A stretch of DNA of 64,000 nucleotides from positions 1,498,501-1,562,500 of the forward strand of contig NZ_CP103834.1 in NCBI RefSeq assembly GCF_029774175.1, read 5' to 3'. Shown one piece after another: positions 1-10,563 of the stretch. The DNA is from Actinobacillus genomosp. 1 (GTDB taxonomy: Bacteria > Pseudomonadota > Gammaproteobacteria > Enterobacterales > Pasteurellaceae). Made by a program: the position numbers and the translations under genes. How positions within the stretch are numbered: the first letter of the stretch is position 1; every line of letters starts with the position of its first letter. The notes beneath the pieces were generated by a model that ran no database searches, was not told the DNA's origin, and worked only from the letters and a program-made list of their open reading frames with translations.

Positions 1-1236
1 TCCTACATCTTCTTTTTCTTGGTGATTTTTAACATCTGTAGAAGTGATTGCGTTTGGTTTACCTTCTTGGTAGCGATAATTCACACCATATTTTACAAAA
101 TGATCACTACCGATTTCAGAGTCAAAATTGATATTCGCTCCTTTGGTTACCACTTTTGTTTTTGAATTAGTATCGGTTTCTTCACGAGAATTTTCTAATA
201 AGTAAGCGTTCGCTTTTACTTCACTAATAAAACCTAAATTTTTACCTGTATATTCAAGGTTTGTAGTATTTTGAGTTGTAATCCGATATAAAGGTTGATT
301 ATTAGCATCGTTTGCAACTAAAGCTCCGTTTTTATCAAGCAAATAACGAGTTGGGCGACCTCGACGATCAACCCCTGCAGCAGCTCCTAATTTATAGCCG
401 GCATCAAGTTGTTGTTGAGTTAAGCTAGCTGTTGTTGTCCAGTCTTGAGAGAAATCAAATTCTTCACGTAATGCACGCTCACCGTGATAACGCTCTTGAC
501 GATGGCTTACTACTACACGATGATCTTCGTTAATATCAAAACCGAATTTAGCTAATAAACCACGCTGACCTAATGCACTGTTTTTAACCGTATCGCTACC
601 CTCTTTATTGGAATAACCTTTACCGCCTTTGTAATTTTCAGCCGTTTCCCAATTACCGCTTAATAACGCATCAAATGCACCGGATTTACCATAAACGCTC
701 GCACCTTGCGAATGACCTTTATTGCTACTTACACCGGCATTTAATTTAAAACCAAAATCTTGTCCTTCTCTTAATAGATCTTTTGCATCCACAGTTGTCG
801 CTTCAATCGATCCGCTAGTTGCACCAATACCTGCACTTGCAGAACCTGCGCCCTTACGCACGTCAATACGTTTAATTAATGACGGATCTAACATAAAACG
901 GCTTTGGTGGTGGAAAATTTGAGCATCAGAATATGTGTTATCCACTTTAATATCGATTTGGTCTTGCCCCATACCACGAATCGTTGTCCATTGTGAAGTA
1001 CCGCCTGTACCGCCGCCGAAATTGATTGCCGGTTCAGCACTTAAAACTCCGCGTAAATCTTCTTTTGTACCTTTATTTAAATCTTTTAAAGTTACAACGT
1101 TAGTTTTACTTTTCGCTCCCGCATTTTCTGAAACGACAGAAACCACATCAAGATTTACCGTATTTTCTTGAGCATAAGCCCAAGACGTTGTTGCAAGAAA
1201 TACTGCTATAGAAAGTTTTGATTGAGAGAATCGCAT
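1..1236 (-). CDS. frpB: TonB-dependent outer-membrane receptor, FetA/FrpB type (partial, C-terminus off left edge)
   Basis: An outer-membrane receptor for a ferric siderophore, energised by TonB-ExbBD. Translation from the ATG at 1236 gives 412 residues that stay open to the window edge. They comprise a signal peptide ending near SWAYAQ, a plug domain with the segments TIRGMGQDQIDIKVDN and RKGAGSASAGIGAT, and the first barrel strands (HRIVVSHRQERYHGERALREE). From memory these segments closely match Neisseria FetA (FrpB), which binds ferric enterobactin-like catecholates and DHBS. The ligand here is an inference. The upstream promoter carries a Fur-like site, fitting induction by iron starvation. 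The gene is read on the minus strand and the last part of the barrel lies outside the window, so intactness cannot be judged. Another xenosiderophore receptor of the same family is the main alternative. Confidence 0.85.
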   Translation of the reverse strand, partial: MRFSQSKLSIAVFLATTSWAYAQENTVNLDVVSVVSENAGAKSKTNVVTLKDLNKGTKEDLRGVLSAEPAINFGGGTGGTSQWTTIRGMGQDQIDIKVDNTYSDAQIFHHQSRFMLDPSLIKRIDVRKGAGSASAGIGATSGSIEATTVDAKDLLREGQDFGFKLNAGVSSNKGHSQGASVYGKSGAFDALLSGNWETAENYKGGKGYSNKEGSDTVKNSALGQRGLLAKFGFDINEDHRVVVSHRQERYHGERALREEFDFSQDWTTTASLTQQQLDAGYKLGAAAGVDRRGRPTRYLLDKNGALVANDANNQPLYRITTQNTTNLEYTGKNLGFISEVKANAYLLENSREETDTNSKTKVVTKGANINFDSEIGSDHFVKYGVNYRYQEGKPNAITSTDVKNHQEKEDVG

Positions 1237-1288
1237 TTAACCGCCTTATTAATTTTGAGAATTAATCTTATTTGCAAAAAGTTCTGTA

Positions 1289-1324
1289 AATATACTTAAA
1301 TCTATAATGCGAGTCAATCTCATT
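1289..1324 (-). promoter_or_regulatory. Sigma-70 promoter with overlapping Fur-like box for the TonB receptor
   Basis: On the minus strand there is a -35 TTGACT (1312-1317), a 17-base spacer, and a -10 TATATT (1289-1294). The AT-rich inverted sequence AATGAGATTGACTCGCATTAT (plus-strand positions 1304-1324) covers the -35 and resembles the 19-bp Fur consensus with dyad-related AATGAG and CGCATT halves. Iron-dependent repression is inferred from this overlap and from the receptor type. Confidence 0.5.
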
Positions 1325-1354
1325 TTTGAATAAAGTTATAACTAAAATATATAA

Positions 1355-1385
1355 AAAGCCTTGTCGTATAATACGGCAAGGCTTT
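1355..1385 (-). terminator. Intrinsic terminator after ampG
   Basis: The stem AAAGCCTTG/CAAGGCTTT, extended by a few inner pairs, is followed on the minus strand by TTTTTATATATTTT. It lies 46 bases past the ampG stop and upstream of the receptor promoter, so it separates the two same-strand genes. Confidence 0.8.
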
Positions 1386-1431
1386 AGTATGAATAATTCT
1401 TTATCTCGATTAGTTTTTAACAAAAAAACAA

Positions 1432-2712
1432 TTATTTATCGTTCCACGGCGCAACCTTAATCAACATCAACATTCCTGGAATAGCGACAAAGAAACAAAT
1501 CCAGAAAAACTGATAATAACCGAAGGCTTCTACCAAATGTCCGGTATAAGCGCCTAAGAATTTACTTGGCAATGCAGCTAGGCTGGTAAAAATGGCTAAT
1601 TGCATTGCGGTGTACATCGGGTTGGTTTCTCGAGCCATAAAGGCAACAAATGCCGCCGTACCCAAACCGACACCGAGATACTCACCCGCCATCACAATAC
1701 CTAATTTAAATAATTCGGCAGAACCGATAGAAGCGGTCGGAAAATACTCAAAACTTGCAAGATAAGCAAAACCTAAGATAGTAATTAACTGTACTGATCC
1801 GAAAATCCATAACGCACGATTTACTCCCAGTTTCAGCATTGCCACCCCGCCAATAATACCGCCACCGATACTGCACCAGAGCGAGGTTGTTTTTACCACC
1901 GCCGCAATATGCGATTTGGTAAAGCCCATATCTAAAATAAATTTGGTTTGTAGCGAAGTCGCCAGCGAATCACCTAATTTATATAAGAAAATAAATAGGA
2001 TAAGTCCTACTGCACCCCATACGCCTTTACGGCTGAAAAATTCCTTAAACGGATCAACAAACGCCATATAAAACGGTTTGCTTTTATCAATCGGTGTACT
2101 TTGTGGCTCTCTAGCAAATAGCGTAACGAATAGGCATGGCAACATAAATGCGGCGGTAATCATAAATACCGTTTGCCATGGGTAATGATCGGCTAAGAAA
2201 AGCGATAAACCGCCCGGTATTAGCCCGGCAATGCGATAAGCATTTACGTGAATCGAGTTACCTAAGCCCAATTCATTATCCGATAAAATTTCTCGGCGAT
2301 AAGCATCCACCACAATATCTTGTGTAGCGGAAAGAAAGGATAAAATCACCGAAAGTACGGTAATAATACCGATATCCGCTACCGGATCAAAAAAGCCGAA
2401 TCCGGCTAGAATCGCCAATAAGCCTAATTGAGCAAGAAAAATCCAGCTGCGGCGGCGACCTAAAAACGGTGGAAAATAGCGATCTAATAATGCCGCCCAT
2501 AAGAACTTCCACGTATAAGGCAATGAGGTTAAAGTAAAGGCGGCGATAGCTTTAATATCAAGATTTGCTGAGGTAAACCAAGCCGGCATTAATTGGATAA
2601 GCACAAATAAAGGTAAGCCGGAACAAAAGCCGGTGTAAAGACAAAGCAACATATTTTTAGTAAAAATTTGTCGCCAAATTGAGGGTTGAGGTGAAGAATG
2701 AGAAGCGGTCAT
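1432..2712 (-). CDS. ampG: AmpG-family muropeptide MFS permease
   Basis: An inner-membrane permease that imports GlcNAc-1,6-anhydroMurNAc peptides for cell-wall recycling. The protein is about 426 residues with roughly 12-14 hydrophobic segments. The first carries FCSGLPLFVLIQLMPAWF, the AmpG-type signature after a short cytoplasmic N-terminus. GRRRSW after the second helix fits the MFS loop motif, and SATQDIVVDAYRREIL in the middle is characteristic of AmpG. The ATG at 2712 is preferred because AAGGAAAAA stands just upstream; the same frame is open to 2775 but without a ribosome binding site there. The start codon region overlaps an uptake-signal core (AAGCGGTC). The next upstream gene is galE on the same strand, with its own terminator, so ampG is probably transcribed alone. 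Confidence 0.85.
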   Translation of the reverse strand: MTASHSSPQPSIWRQIFTKNMLLCLYTGFCSGLPLFVLIQLMPAWFTSANLDIKAIAAFTLTSLPYTWKFLWAALLDRYFPPFLGRRRSWIFLAQLGLLAILAGFGFFDPVADIGIITVLSVILSFLSATQDIVVDAYRREILSDNELGLGNSIHVNAYRIAGLIPGGLSLFLADHYPWQTVFMITAAFMLPCLFVTLFAREPQSTPIDKSKPFYMAFVDPFKEFFSRKGVWGAVGLILFIFLYKLGDSLATSLQTKFILDMGFTKSHIAAVVKTTSLWCSIGGGIIGGVAMLKLGVNRALWIFGSVQLITILGFAYLASFEYFPTASIGSAELFKLGIVMAGEYLGVGLGTAAFVAFMARETNPMYTAMQLAIFTSLAALPSKFLGAYTGHLVEAFGYYQFFWICFFVAIPGMLMLIKVAPWNDK

Positions 2713-2801
2713 TTTTTCCTTTTCTTTTGCAAACGAAATGATAATACGCCAACTTTGTATTAGCTTAATTATCAAACATCATAACAGAAATTTTCGGAGA
2801 T

Positions 2802-2831
2802 AAAAAAGGCACAAACGTAAACGCCTGTGCC
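2802..2831 (-). terminator. Intrinsic terminator after galE
   Basis: GGCACA/TGTGCC arms close a short loop and are followed by a run of six T on the minus strand, 20 bases after the galE stop. Confidence 0.7.
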
Positions 2832-2850
2832 ATCATTTAATTAACGCTTG

Positions 2851-3867
2851 TTAGCCTTTATAACCGTTCGGGTTATTTTTTTGCCAATTCCAAGTGTCTT
2901 TCATCATTTGTTCTAAACCGCGTTCGGTTTTCCAACCTAACTCTTTTAACGCTTTAGACGGTTCAGAGTAACACACGGCAATATCACCCGGACGGCGTTC
3001 AACCAATTTATAAGGTACTTTAATTTCGTTTGCCGTTTCAAACGCTTTTACCATATCCAGCACAGAATAACCCGTTCCTGTACCTAAATTATAAACATGG
3101 AAACCGGCATCGCCTTGGTGTTTATCCAACGCTTTTAAATGCCCAATAGCTAAATCGACCACGTGGATATAGTCACGTACACCAGTGCCATCGTGTGTTT
3201 CATAATCGCTACCGAATACTGAAAGTTCTTTTAATTTACCGACTGCAACTTGGCTAATATAAGGCAATAAGTTATTTGGGATACCGTTCGGATCTTCACC
3301 GATTAAACCGCTTTCATGCGCCCCAACTGGATTGAAATAACGTAATACTACCGCACTTAATTGTGGGAATGCTTTTACCGTATCTTCCAATACTCGCTCA
3401 ACCATATATTTTGATGTACCATATGGATTTGTTGTACCACCAACCGGACAAGACTCTACAATTGGGATAATTTGCGGATCACCGTAAACCGTTGCGGATG
3501 AACTGAATACAATCGTATTTACACTAGCAACTAACATTTCTTCGACTAAAACGATAGAGCCTGTTACATTATTTTGATAGTAACGTAATGGCTCACGCAC
3601 ACTTTCGCCTACCGCTTTTAAACCGGCAAAATGGATAACAGACTCAATTTTATTTTCTGCAAAAATTTTACGCAGAATATCACGGTCTAAAATATCACCT
3701 TGATAAAAAGTCACCGTTTTTCCTGTAATCTGTTTTACACGTTCCAATGAAACTTCGCTGGAATTAGATAAATTATCTAACACGACAATTTCACGATTTG
3801 CATTTAATAATTCAACGAGCGTATGCGAACCGATATAACCCGCACCGCCAGTTACTAAAATAGCCAT
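2851..3867 (-). CDS. galE: UDP-glucose 4-epimerase
   Basis: Interconverts UDP-glucose and UDP-galactose in the cytoplasm, supplying galactose for lipooligosaccharide and capsule and serving the Leloir pathway. The 338 residues match the usual length. The Rossmann NAD site [10 protein letters not shown] is at residues 7-16, the catalytic Ser/Tyr-Lys region is visible as SSSATVYGD and YGTSKYM, and [10 protein letters not shown] follows. A ribosome binding site, AGAGGA, precedes the ATG. It lies 63 bases downstream of ligA on the same strand. No other gal gene is near, so it is not in a classical gal operon here. Identity is clear from the extended SDR fold and the GalE-specific segments. Confidence 0.96.
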   Translation of the reverse strand: MAILVTGGAGYIGSHTLVELLNANREIVVLDNLSNSSEVSLERVKQITGKTVTFYQGDILDRDILRKIFAENKIESVIHFAGLKAVGESVREPLRYYQNNVTGSIVLVEEMLVASVNTIVFSSSATVYGDPQIIPIVESCPVGGTTNPYGTSKYMVERVLEDTVKAFPQLSAVVLRYFNPVGAHESGLIGEDPNGIPNNLLPYISQVAVGKLKELSVFGSDYETHDGTGVRDYIHVVDLAIGHLKALDKHQGDAGFHVYNLGTGTGYSVLDMVKAFETANEIKVPYKLVERRPGDIAVCYSEPSKALKELGWKTERGLEQMMKDTWNWQKNNPNGYKG

Positions 3868-3930
3868 TTGTAAATCCTCTTAGAAATTCGACCGCTTGTA
3901 TTTTACGCTTTTTTGCTGACAAACGATAAT

Positions 3931-6022
<2,092 letters not shown>

Positions 6023-6045
6023 GTTTATGCTAAAAACTTTGTAAA

Positions 6046-7047
6046 TTAACTGACTCTAGCTAAATAAGCCTGACGGGAATGTTCATCAAAAATTTCTCGA
6101 TGTTCATTTAACACAAAACCGCCAAGTGCTTGTGCGAGATTTTCCGTCGTTTTCAACAATAATTTAAGATTCACTACATCACTGCCTTCCGACGGTAAAT
6201 GCATAAATAACACTAAGCCAACCGTTGAAAAATGTTCAATTTTAGCCAAATCGAAGATACCCGGCTGCATCATATTCGCTACACTGAAAATCACCGGCGA
6301 TGCGCTGTTCCCCATATGCTGATGGCGGTGGAAAATTTGATATTCGCCATATTGTAAGCCTAACGCTTCAAGACTTTGTACCACATAATCGCCACGGAAC
6401 TGCTGACCTTCCGGCGCAACTACATAAAGCGTAATCATATTATTTTCCGCAATCGGTTTTTGTTCCGCATCCGTTTGCATCGAGTGTTTGGCTAACTCCA
6501 CTCGCACGGAAGCGTCGGAATAAATATCTACTTCACCTTGCGCCGCTTGACGTTCCAGCTCTTCCACCGATTGTTCCAACACTGAAGTTGCTTCCGCAAT
6601 CGGTGACTGAGGCGCTTGAGTAAATGCCGGTTCAATATGCTGCGGCTGTGCTTGATATTGCGCTTGTGTCTGATATTGAGGCTGCGCTTGTAACGGCTGA
6701 CCGCTATAAATCGGAGTTTCTTCTACTTTACTTTGATAAGCGGCGGAATCTTGTCTCGGTAAATTAATTTTTATTTCACGCAATGAGCTTTCCACTTCTT
6801 GCTGAATTTGCACCGGATTATCCGCTTCCGTTTCGCCGTGTTGTCCTGTTGTCTGCGCGTAAGACTGCGGATTAAGCGAAGGCGGCACGTCCGAAACAAT
6901 GTTATTAATCGGCGTTGAAGGCGGGCGGGTCGAGAAAGTATTCGAGAAAATACGTGATTTTTCACGACGAGCCGACCATAAACTGAAACCGATTAATACG
7001 GCGATTAATAAGCCCGCTAAAATAAAGAAAAGAATATGAAGCTCCAT
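6046..7047 (-). CDS. zipA: Cell division protein ZipA
   Basis: A bitopic inner-membrane protein that tethers FtsZ to the membrane at the division site. The 333 residues start with one N-terminal membrane helix (LHILFFILAGLLIAVLIGFSL), followed by a basic patch (SARREKSR). A long Pro/Gln-rich flexible linker includes a short tandem of QxQxQYQ units around residues 115-135, and the C-terminal FtsZ-binding domain runs from about residue 200 (ITLYVVAPEGQQFRGDYVVQ). Length and layout match ZipA. AGAGGA sits just before the ATG. The gene precedes ligA, as in related bacteria, and is divergent from cysZ. The linker is the least conserved part and carries no catalytic residues. Confidence 0.93.
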   Translation of the reverse strand: MELHILFFILAGLLIAVLIGFSLWSARREKSRIFSNTFSTRPPSTPINNIVSDVPPSLNPQSYAQTTGQHGETEADNPVQIQQEVESSLREIKINLPRQDSAAYQSKVEETPIYSGQPLQAQPQYQTQAQYQAQPQHIEPAFTQAPQSPIAEATSVLEQSVEELERQAAQGEVDIYSDASVRVELAKHSMQTDAEQKPIAENNMITLYVVAPEGQQFRGDYVVQSLEALGLQYGEYQIFHRHQHMGNSASPVIFSVANMMQPGIFDLAKIEHFSTVGLVLFMHLPSEGSDVVNLKLLLKTTENLAQALGGFVLNEHREIFDEHSRQAYLARVS

Positions 7048-7166
7048 TTGGGGTCCTCTTTCATTTGAAATAATCTACAAAATTTAAATTTCACTATTTG
7101 CGAAAATAATGTGTCTAGCTTACCATATTTCTGATAAAAATTTGAGTTATTAAGGATAGATTAATT

Positions 7167-8048
7167 ATGTCATCTGCATTTAACGAACCGCAAAGCGACT
7201 TAGGCTTAGGTTTCCATTATTTTATTTACGGCTGGCGATTAATGTTACAACGCCGGTTAATGCCGTTTGTCCTGATACCGGTAGTGATTAATGCGGTGTT
7301 AATGATCGCATTACTTTGGTTCTTTATCAGCCATATTGCCGGCTGGGCGGATTGGATCGTCAGCTTTATGCCTTCTTGGCTGGATTGGCTGACTATGATT
7401 TTAGTACCGCTTGCCGTGCTTTCATTAATTATGCTGTTTTATTTTACCTTTACCACCATTACCAACTTTATTGCCGCCCCGTTTAATGCGTTGCTGGCGG
7501 AAAAGGTCGAATTACAACTGACCGGAGAACAGCTTAATAATATGACGGTAGCGGAAATGTTAAAAGACGTACCGCGTATGCTAAAACGTGAATGGCAAAA
7601 AATGGCGTACAGTATTCCTCGTTTTATTGCACTGTTTTTATTAAGTTTCGTACCGGTTGTCGGGCAAACCGTGGTACCTGTTCTAACCTTTGTGTTCGGC
7701 GCTTGGTTATTAGCGATTCAATATTGCGACTACCCGTTCGATAACCATAAAATCAGTTTTAAACGTATGCGCAACGCTCTCGGGCAACGCAAAATTTTAA
7801 ATTTCACCTTCGGTACATTCGTCAGTATTTTTACCGCTTTACCTTTTGTGAATTTAGTCGTGATGCCGGTTGCCGTCTGCGGCGCAACCGCTATGTGGGT
7901 CGAAGAATATCGCAACTTTATGTTAGATAAAACGTCCGATTTTGACGGCGCGGACTATACCACTAAAACCGGCAGAGAAGTCAGTACGGAAACCCGTTCC
8001 GGTGCAGTAAATCCTAACGTACGTAACGGTGAGGTTAAGCCGCATTAA
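7167..8048 (+). CDS. cysZ: CysZ-family sulfate transporter
   Basis: A predicted inner-membrane sulfate permease feeding cysteine synthesis. The protein has 293 residues and four clear hydrophobic segments. It opens with GLGFHYFIYGWRLML and LMPFVLIPVVINAVL, typical of CysZ (EI24/DUF540 superfamily), and has FIAAPFNALLAEKVE in the first cytoplasmic loop. Residues after about 255 are a polar tail unlike the core of E. coli CysZ. AAGGAT precedes the ATG. It is divergent from zipA, as cysZ-zipA-ligA is in E. coli. No cysK follows; a terminator stands 33 bases after the stop. Confidence 0.88.
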   Translation: MSSAFNEPQSDLGLGFHYFIYGWRLMLQRRLMPFVLIPVVINAVLMIALLWFFISHIAGWADWIVSFMPSWLDWLTMILVPLAVLSLIMLFYFTFTTITNFIAAPFNALLAEKVELQLTGEQLNNMTVAEMLKDVPRMLKREWQKMAYSIPRFIALFLLSFVPVVGQTVVPVLTFVFGAWLLAIQYCDYPFDNHKISFKRMRNALGQRKILNFTFGTFVSIFTALPFVNLVVMPVAVCGATAMWVEEYRNFMLDKTSDFDGADYTTKTGREVSTETRSGAVNPNVRNGEVKPH

Positions 8049-8080
8049 GCGGTCTGATTTCTCCCGTTTTTTGCAAAAAG

Positions 8081-8104
8081 AAGCCTCTCACTAGAGAGGC
8101 TTTT
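8081..8104. terminator. Bidirectional terminator between cysZ and the lipoprotein gene
   Basis: AAGCCTCTC-ACTA-GAGAGGCTT forms a 9-bp perfect stem with a T-run on the plus side. The two flanking genes converge on it. Confidence 0.8.
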
Positions 8105-8106
8105 AG

Positions 8107-8433
8107 TTATTTAGTTTTAGTACTTTTCACTTTTTTAACTACTTTTTTAGCTTCCGATTTTACCGCCGTAGCGTTTTCCTTTACCGTCTCTTGTACTTGC
8201 TGCACAGCCTGTTCCTGCTGCGCCTGTCTTTCAAAACCTTTTTCTTTCATACAAGCGTCAAATTTAATTTGATCTTTGCTTTCACCGACAGATTCTTGGC
8301 AAGCTTTTAACGCTTCTTCTACTTTAGTAAGCGAACTCGCTTCCGTAACTTGAGAGACCTGAGTAGGCTCATTTGGTGACGAACACGCTGCTAATAATAC
8401 CGCCAAAGTAGAAATACCGAGTGATTTTTTCAT
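8107..8433 (-). CDS. Small predicted lipoprotein, function unknown
   Basis: A 108-residue protein with a lipoprotein signal peptide: MKKS, a hydrophobic stretch, and the lipobox LLAAC with Cys17 as the predicted lipidation site. The mature part is short, polar and probably helical, with two further Cys (in EALKACQESVG and FDACMKEKGF) that could form a disulfide in the periplasm. The C-terminal 25 residues are Lys/Ala-rich (KKVVKKVKSTKTK), which could contact peptidoglycan or nucleic acid; that is a guess. AGGAC lies six bases before the ATG. It sits between two terminators and so forms its own unit. I do not recognise a named family. Confidence 0.75.
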   Translation of the reverse strand: MKKSLGISTLAVLLAACSSPNEPTQVSQVTEASSLTKVEEALKACQESVGESKDQIKFDACMKEKGFERQAQQEQAVQQVQETVKENATAVKSEAKKVVKKVKSTKTK

Positions 8434-8454
8434 AGTGAAGTCCTAATTTGAGTT

Positions 8455-8490
8455 AAAAAAAGCGGGTAATTCATTTATTACCCGCTTTTT
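8455..8490 (-). terminator. Strong intrinsic terminator after gnd
   Basis: AAAAAGCGGGTAAT and ATTACCCGCTTTTT form a 14-bp perfect stem around a six-base loop, with T-runs on both sides. It lies 34 bases past the gnd stop. Confidence 0.85.
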
Positions 8491-8524
8491 AGAAGCTTCT
8501 ATAAGCAATTAGTTCAGAGATATC

Positions 8525-9979
8525 TTACACATCATAAGTGGTTGAAGCGGTGTTACCGCCACGACCTGTCCAGTTGGTGTGGAAGAATTCGCCGCGTGGT
8601 TTGTCGGTGCGTTCGTAAGTGTGTGCGCCGAAGTAGTCACGTTGGGCTTGGAGCAAGTTTGCCGGCACACGTTCTGACGTGTAGCCGTCTAAGAACGTGA
8701 TTGCCGATGCCATACACGGCATTGGGATACCCACTTCGATAGACTTCGCTACCACTTTACGCCAGTCTGCCATTGCATTTTCTAAAATGCCTTTGAAGTA
8801 ATCGTCTGAACCTAAGAATACTAAGTCTGGATTTGCTTCGTACGCATCACGAATGTTGCCTAAGAAACGGCTGCGAATGATACAGCCTTCACGCCATAAT
8901 AGGGCGGTTGCGCCGTAGTTGATGTCCCAGCCGAAGTTTTCTGAGGCTTCACGAATTAACATAAAGCCTTGTGCGTAAGAAATAATTTTTGAAGCAAGCA
9001 ACGCTTTGCGAACTGCTTCAATCCATACTTTTTTATCGCCCTCAACCGGCGTGATGGTTTTGTTGAATAATTTAGAAGCCGCTACACGTTGATCTTTGAA
9101 TGAAGATACGCAACGTGCGAATACCGATTCAGTGATTAAAGTTAATGGAATACCGAAATCTAACGCATTGATACCCGTCCATTTACCTGTACCTTTTTGA
9201 CCTGCAGTATCTAAGATTTTCTCAACTAACGGTGTGCCATCTTCGTCTTTGTAGCCTAAGATATCGGTAGTGATGTCGATTAAGTAGCTGTCTAATTCGG
9301 TTTTCTTCCACTCTTGGAAAATAGCTTGCATTTCATCGTAGCTTAAACCTAAACCGTCTTTTAAGAATTGGTAAGCTTCGCAAATTAACTGCATATCGCC
9401 GTATTCGATACCGTTGTGAACCATTTTCACGAAATGACCCGCACCTTCTTTGCCTACCCAGTCACAGCAAGGCTCGCCTTTATCGGTTTTCGCTGAAATC
9501 GCTTGTAAAATCGGCTTAACGTGTTCCCACGCTTCAATGTTACCGCCCGGCATAATTGAAGGCCCGTGACGCGCACCTTCTTCACCGCCTGAAACACCGG
9601 TACCGATAAAGCGAATACCTTTTTCTGCTAATGCAGCGGTACGACGGTTAGTATCTGGATAGTTTGAGTTACCGCCGTCAATAATGATGTCACCTTCTTC
9701 TAAATGCGGTAGTAATGCGTCAATAAATTGATCCACTACATCGCCTGCACGCACCATTAACATTACTTTACGCGGTTTTTCTAATTTCGCCGCTAAGTCT
9801 TCTAACGAATAAGCACCGATAATATTCGTACCTTTCGCCGCACCTGCTAAAAACTCATCCACTTTTGAAGTCGTGCGGTTATACGCCACTACTTTAAAGC
9901 CATTGTCGTTCATATTTAAAATTAAGTTTTGGCCCATTACCGCTAAACCGATAACGCCGATGTCGCCTTTTACTGACAT
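8525..9979 (-). CDS. gnd: 6-phosphogluconate dehydrogenase, decarboxylating
   Basis: Oxidises 6-phosphogluconate to ribulose 5-phosphate and CO2, producing NADPH; this is the third step of the oxidative pentose-phosphate pathway. The 484-residue protein starts with MSVKGDIGVIGLAVMGQN (NADP-binding GxGxxG-type motif) and has the substrate loop GVSGGEEGARHGPSIMPGG and the catalytic Lys/His region GHFVKMVHNGIEYGDMQ. The ATG at 9979 is chosen because AGGAGAAGAAA precedes it, although the frame is open a further 20 codons upstream through an uptake signal. zwf and pgl lie upstream on the same strand but are separated by three unrelated genes, so gnd may rely on its own promoter. Confidence 0.97.
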   Translation of the reverse strand: MSVKGDIGVIGLAVMGQNLILNMNDNGFKVVAYNRTTSKVDEFLAGAAKGTNIIGAYSLEDLAAKLEKPRKVMLMVRAGDVVDQFIDALLPHLEEGDIIIDGGNSNYPDTNRRTAALAEKGIRFIGTGVSGGEEGARHGPSIMPGGNIEAWEHVKPILQAISAKTDKGEPCCDWVGKEGAGHFVKMVHNGIEYGDMQLICEAYQFLKDGLGLSYDEMQAIFQEWKKTELDSYLIDITTDILGYKDEDGTPLVEKILDTAGQKGTGKWTGINALDFGIPLTLITESVFARCVSSFKDQRVAASKLFNKTITPVEGDKKVWIEAVRKALLASKIISYAQGFMLIREASENFGWDINYGATALLWREGCIIRSRFLGNIRDAYEANPDLVFLGSDDYFKGILENAMADWRKVVAKSIEVGIPMPCMASAITFLDGYTSERVPANLLQAQRDYFGAHTYERTDKPRGEFFHTNWTGRGGNTASTTYDV

Positions 9980-10049
9980 TTTCTTCTCCTGTTGGTTTTG
10001 ATTCGTTACAAGCGGTCGAATTTGTAACATTTTTTGCAAAATTGACCGC

Positions 10050-10502
10050 TTATTTAATTAATTTTTCCATAGCTGAAAATAATGTTTTTGTTACTTTCAT
10101 ATTATCTTCATCTTTCATATTATCTTCATCTGTTGCACGTTCTTTGGCAAACCATTCAATAACGTCATTTTCTTCTGAATGTCCATAAAAAAGAGTTGCA
10201 AATTTCTCTAACATTTCGCAACCAGCACCTCTAGTTCTTGATGTACCAAAGATAAAATCACATTGTTTATGATGTAATTCATACAAATTATGGCTAATTT
10301 CCCATTCACTATCACCTGAAGAGTAGAAACCAATACGCATATTTTCGTATTGGAATACTGCTATAAAATCAATATTGTTGCTGTGACGAGAAAAATACAC
10401 TAGTTTATCCAAGTACTTTGCATTTATTTTTTCCAGTAGTTTATTAAATGTGGTTGTTTTTCCTGTATTGCCTGCACCGTATAAAATAAAAAGTTTTTTC
10501 AT
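10050..10502 (-). CDS. Small P-loop NTPase-like protein, function unknown
   Basis: A 150-residue protein with a Walker A motif GAGNTGKTT at residues 9-17, directly after a hydrophobic beta strand (KLFILY). FQYENMRIGFYSSGD may be a second strand with a Walker B-like Asp, and CDFIFGTSRTRGAG a later strand and turn. The fold is therefore probably a kinase-like or GTPase-like P-loop domain. I recognise no specific family. Near the C-terminus the sequence DEDNMK is duplicated by an 18-bp tandem repeat. AGGGGCG precedes the ATG. The gene lies 61 bases downstream of the YhcG-type nuclease gene on the same strand and is AT-rich. Together they interrupt the pentose-phosphate gene set, which suggests acquisition as a pair. 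Confidence 0.65.
   Translation of the reverse strand: MKKLFILYGAGNTGKTTTFNKLLEKINAKYLDKLVYFSRHSNNIDFIAVFQYENMRIGFYSSGDSEWEISHNLYELHHKQCDFIFGTSRTRGAGCEMLEKFATLFYGHSEENDVIEWFAKERATDEDNMKDEDNMKVTKTLFSAMEKLIK
10095..10130. repeat. 18-bp perfect tandem duplication inside the P-loop gene
   Basis: TTTCATATTATCTTCATC occurs twice without a gap at 10095-10112 and 10113-10130. It duplicates six codons (DEDNMK) in frame, so copy-number change would lengthen or shorten the tail without a frameshift. Confidence 0.9.
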
Positions 10503-10563
10503 AATCGCCCCTAGTTTTTACATTTACTCAATCTGTTAAAAATGCGGTAAATCTTACAGCACT

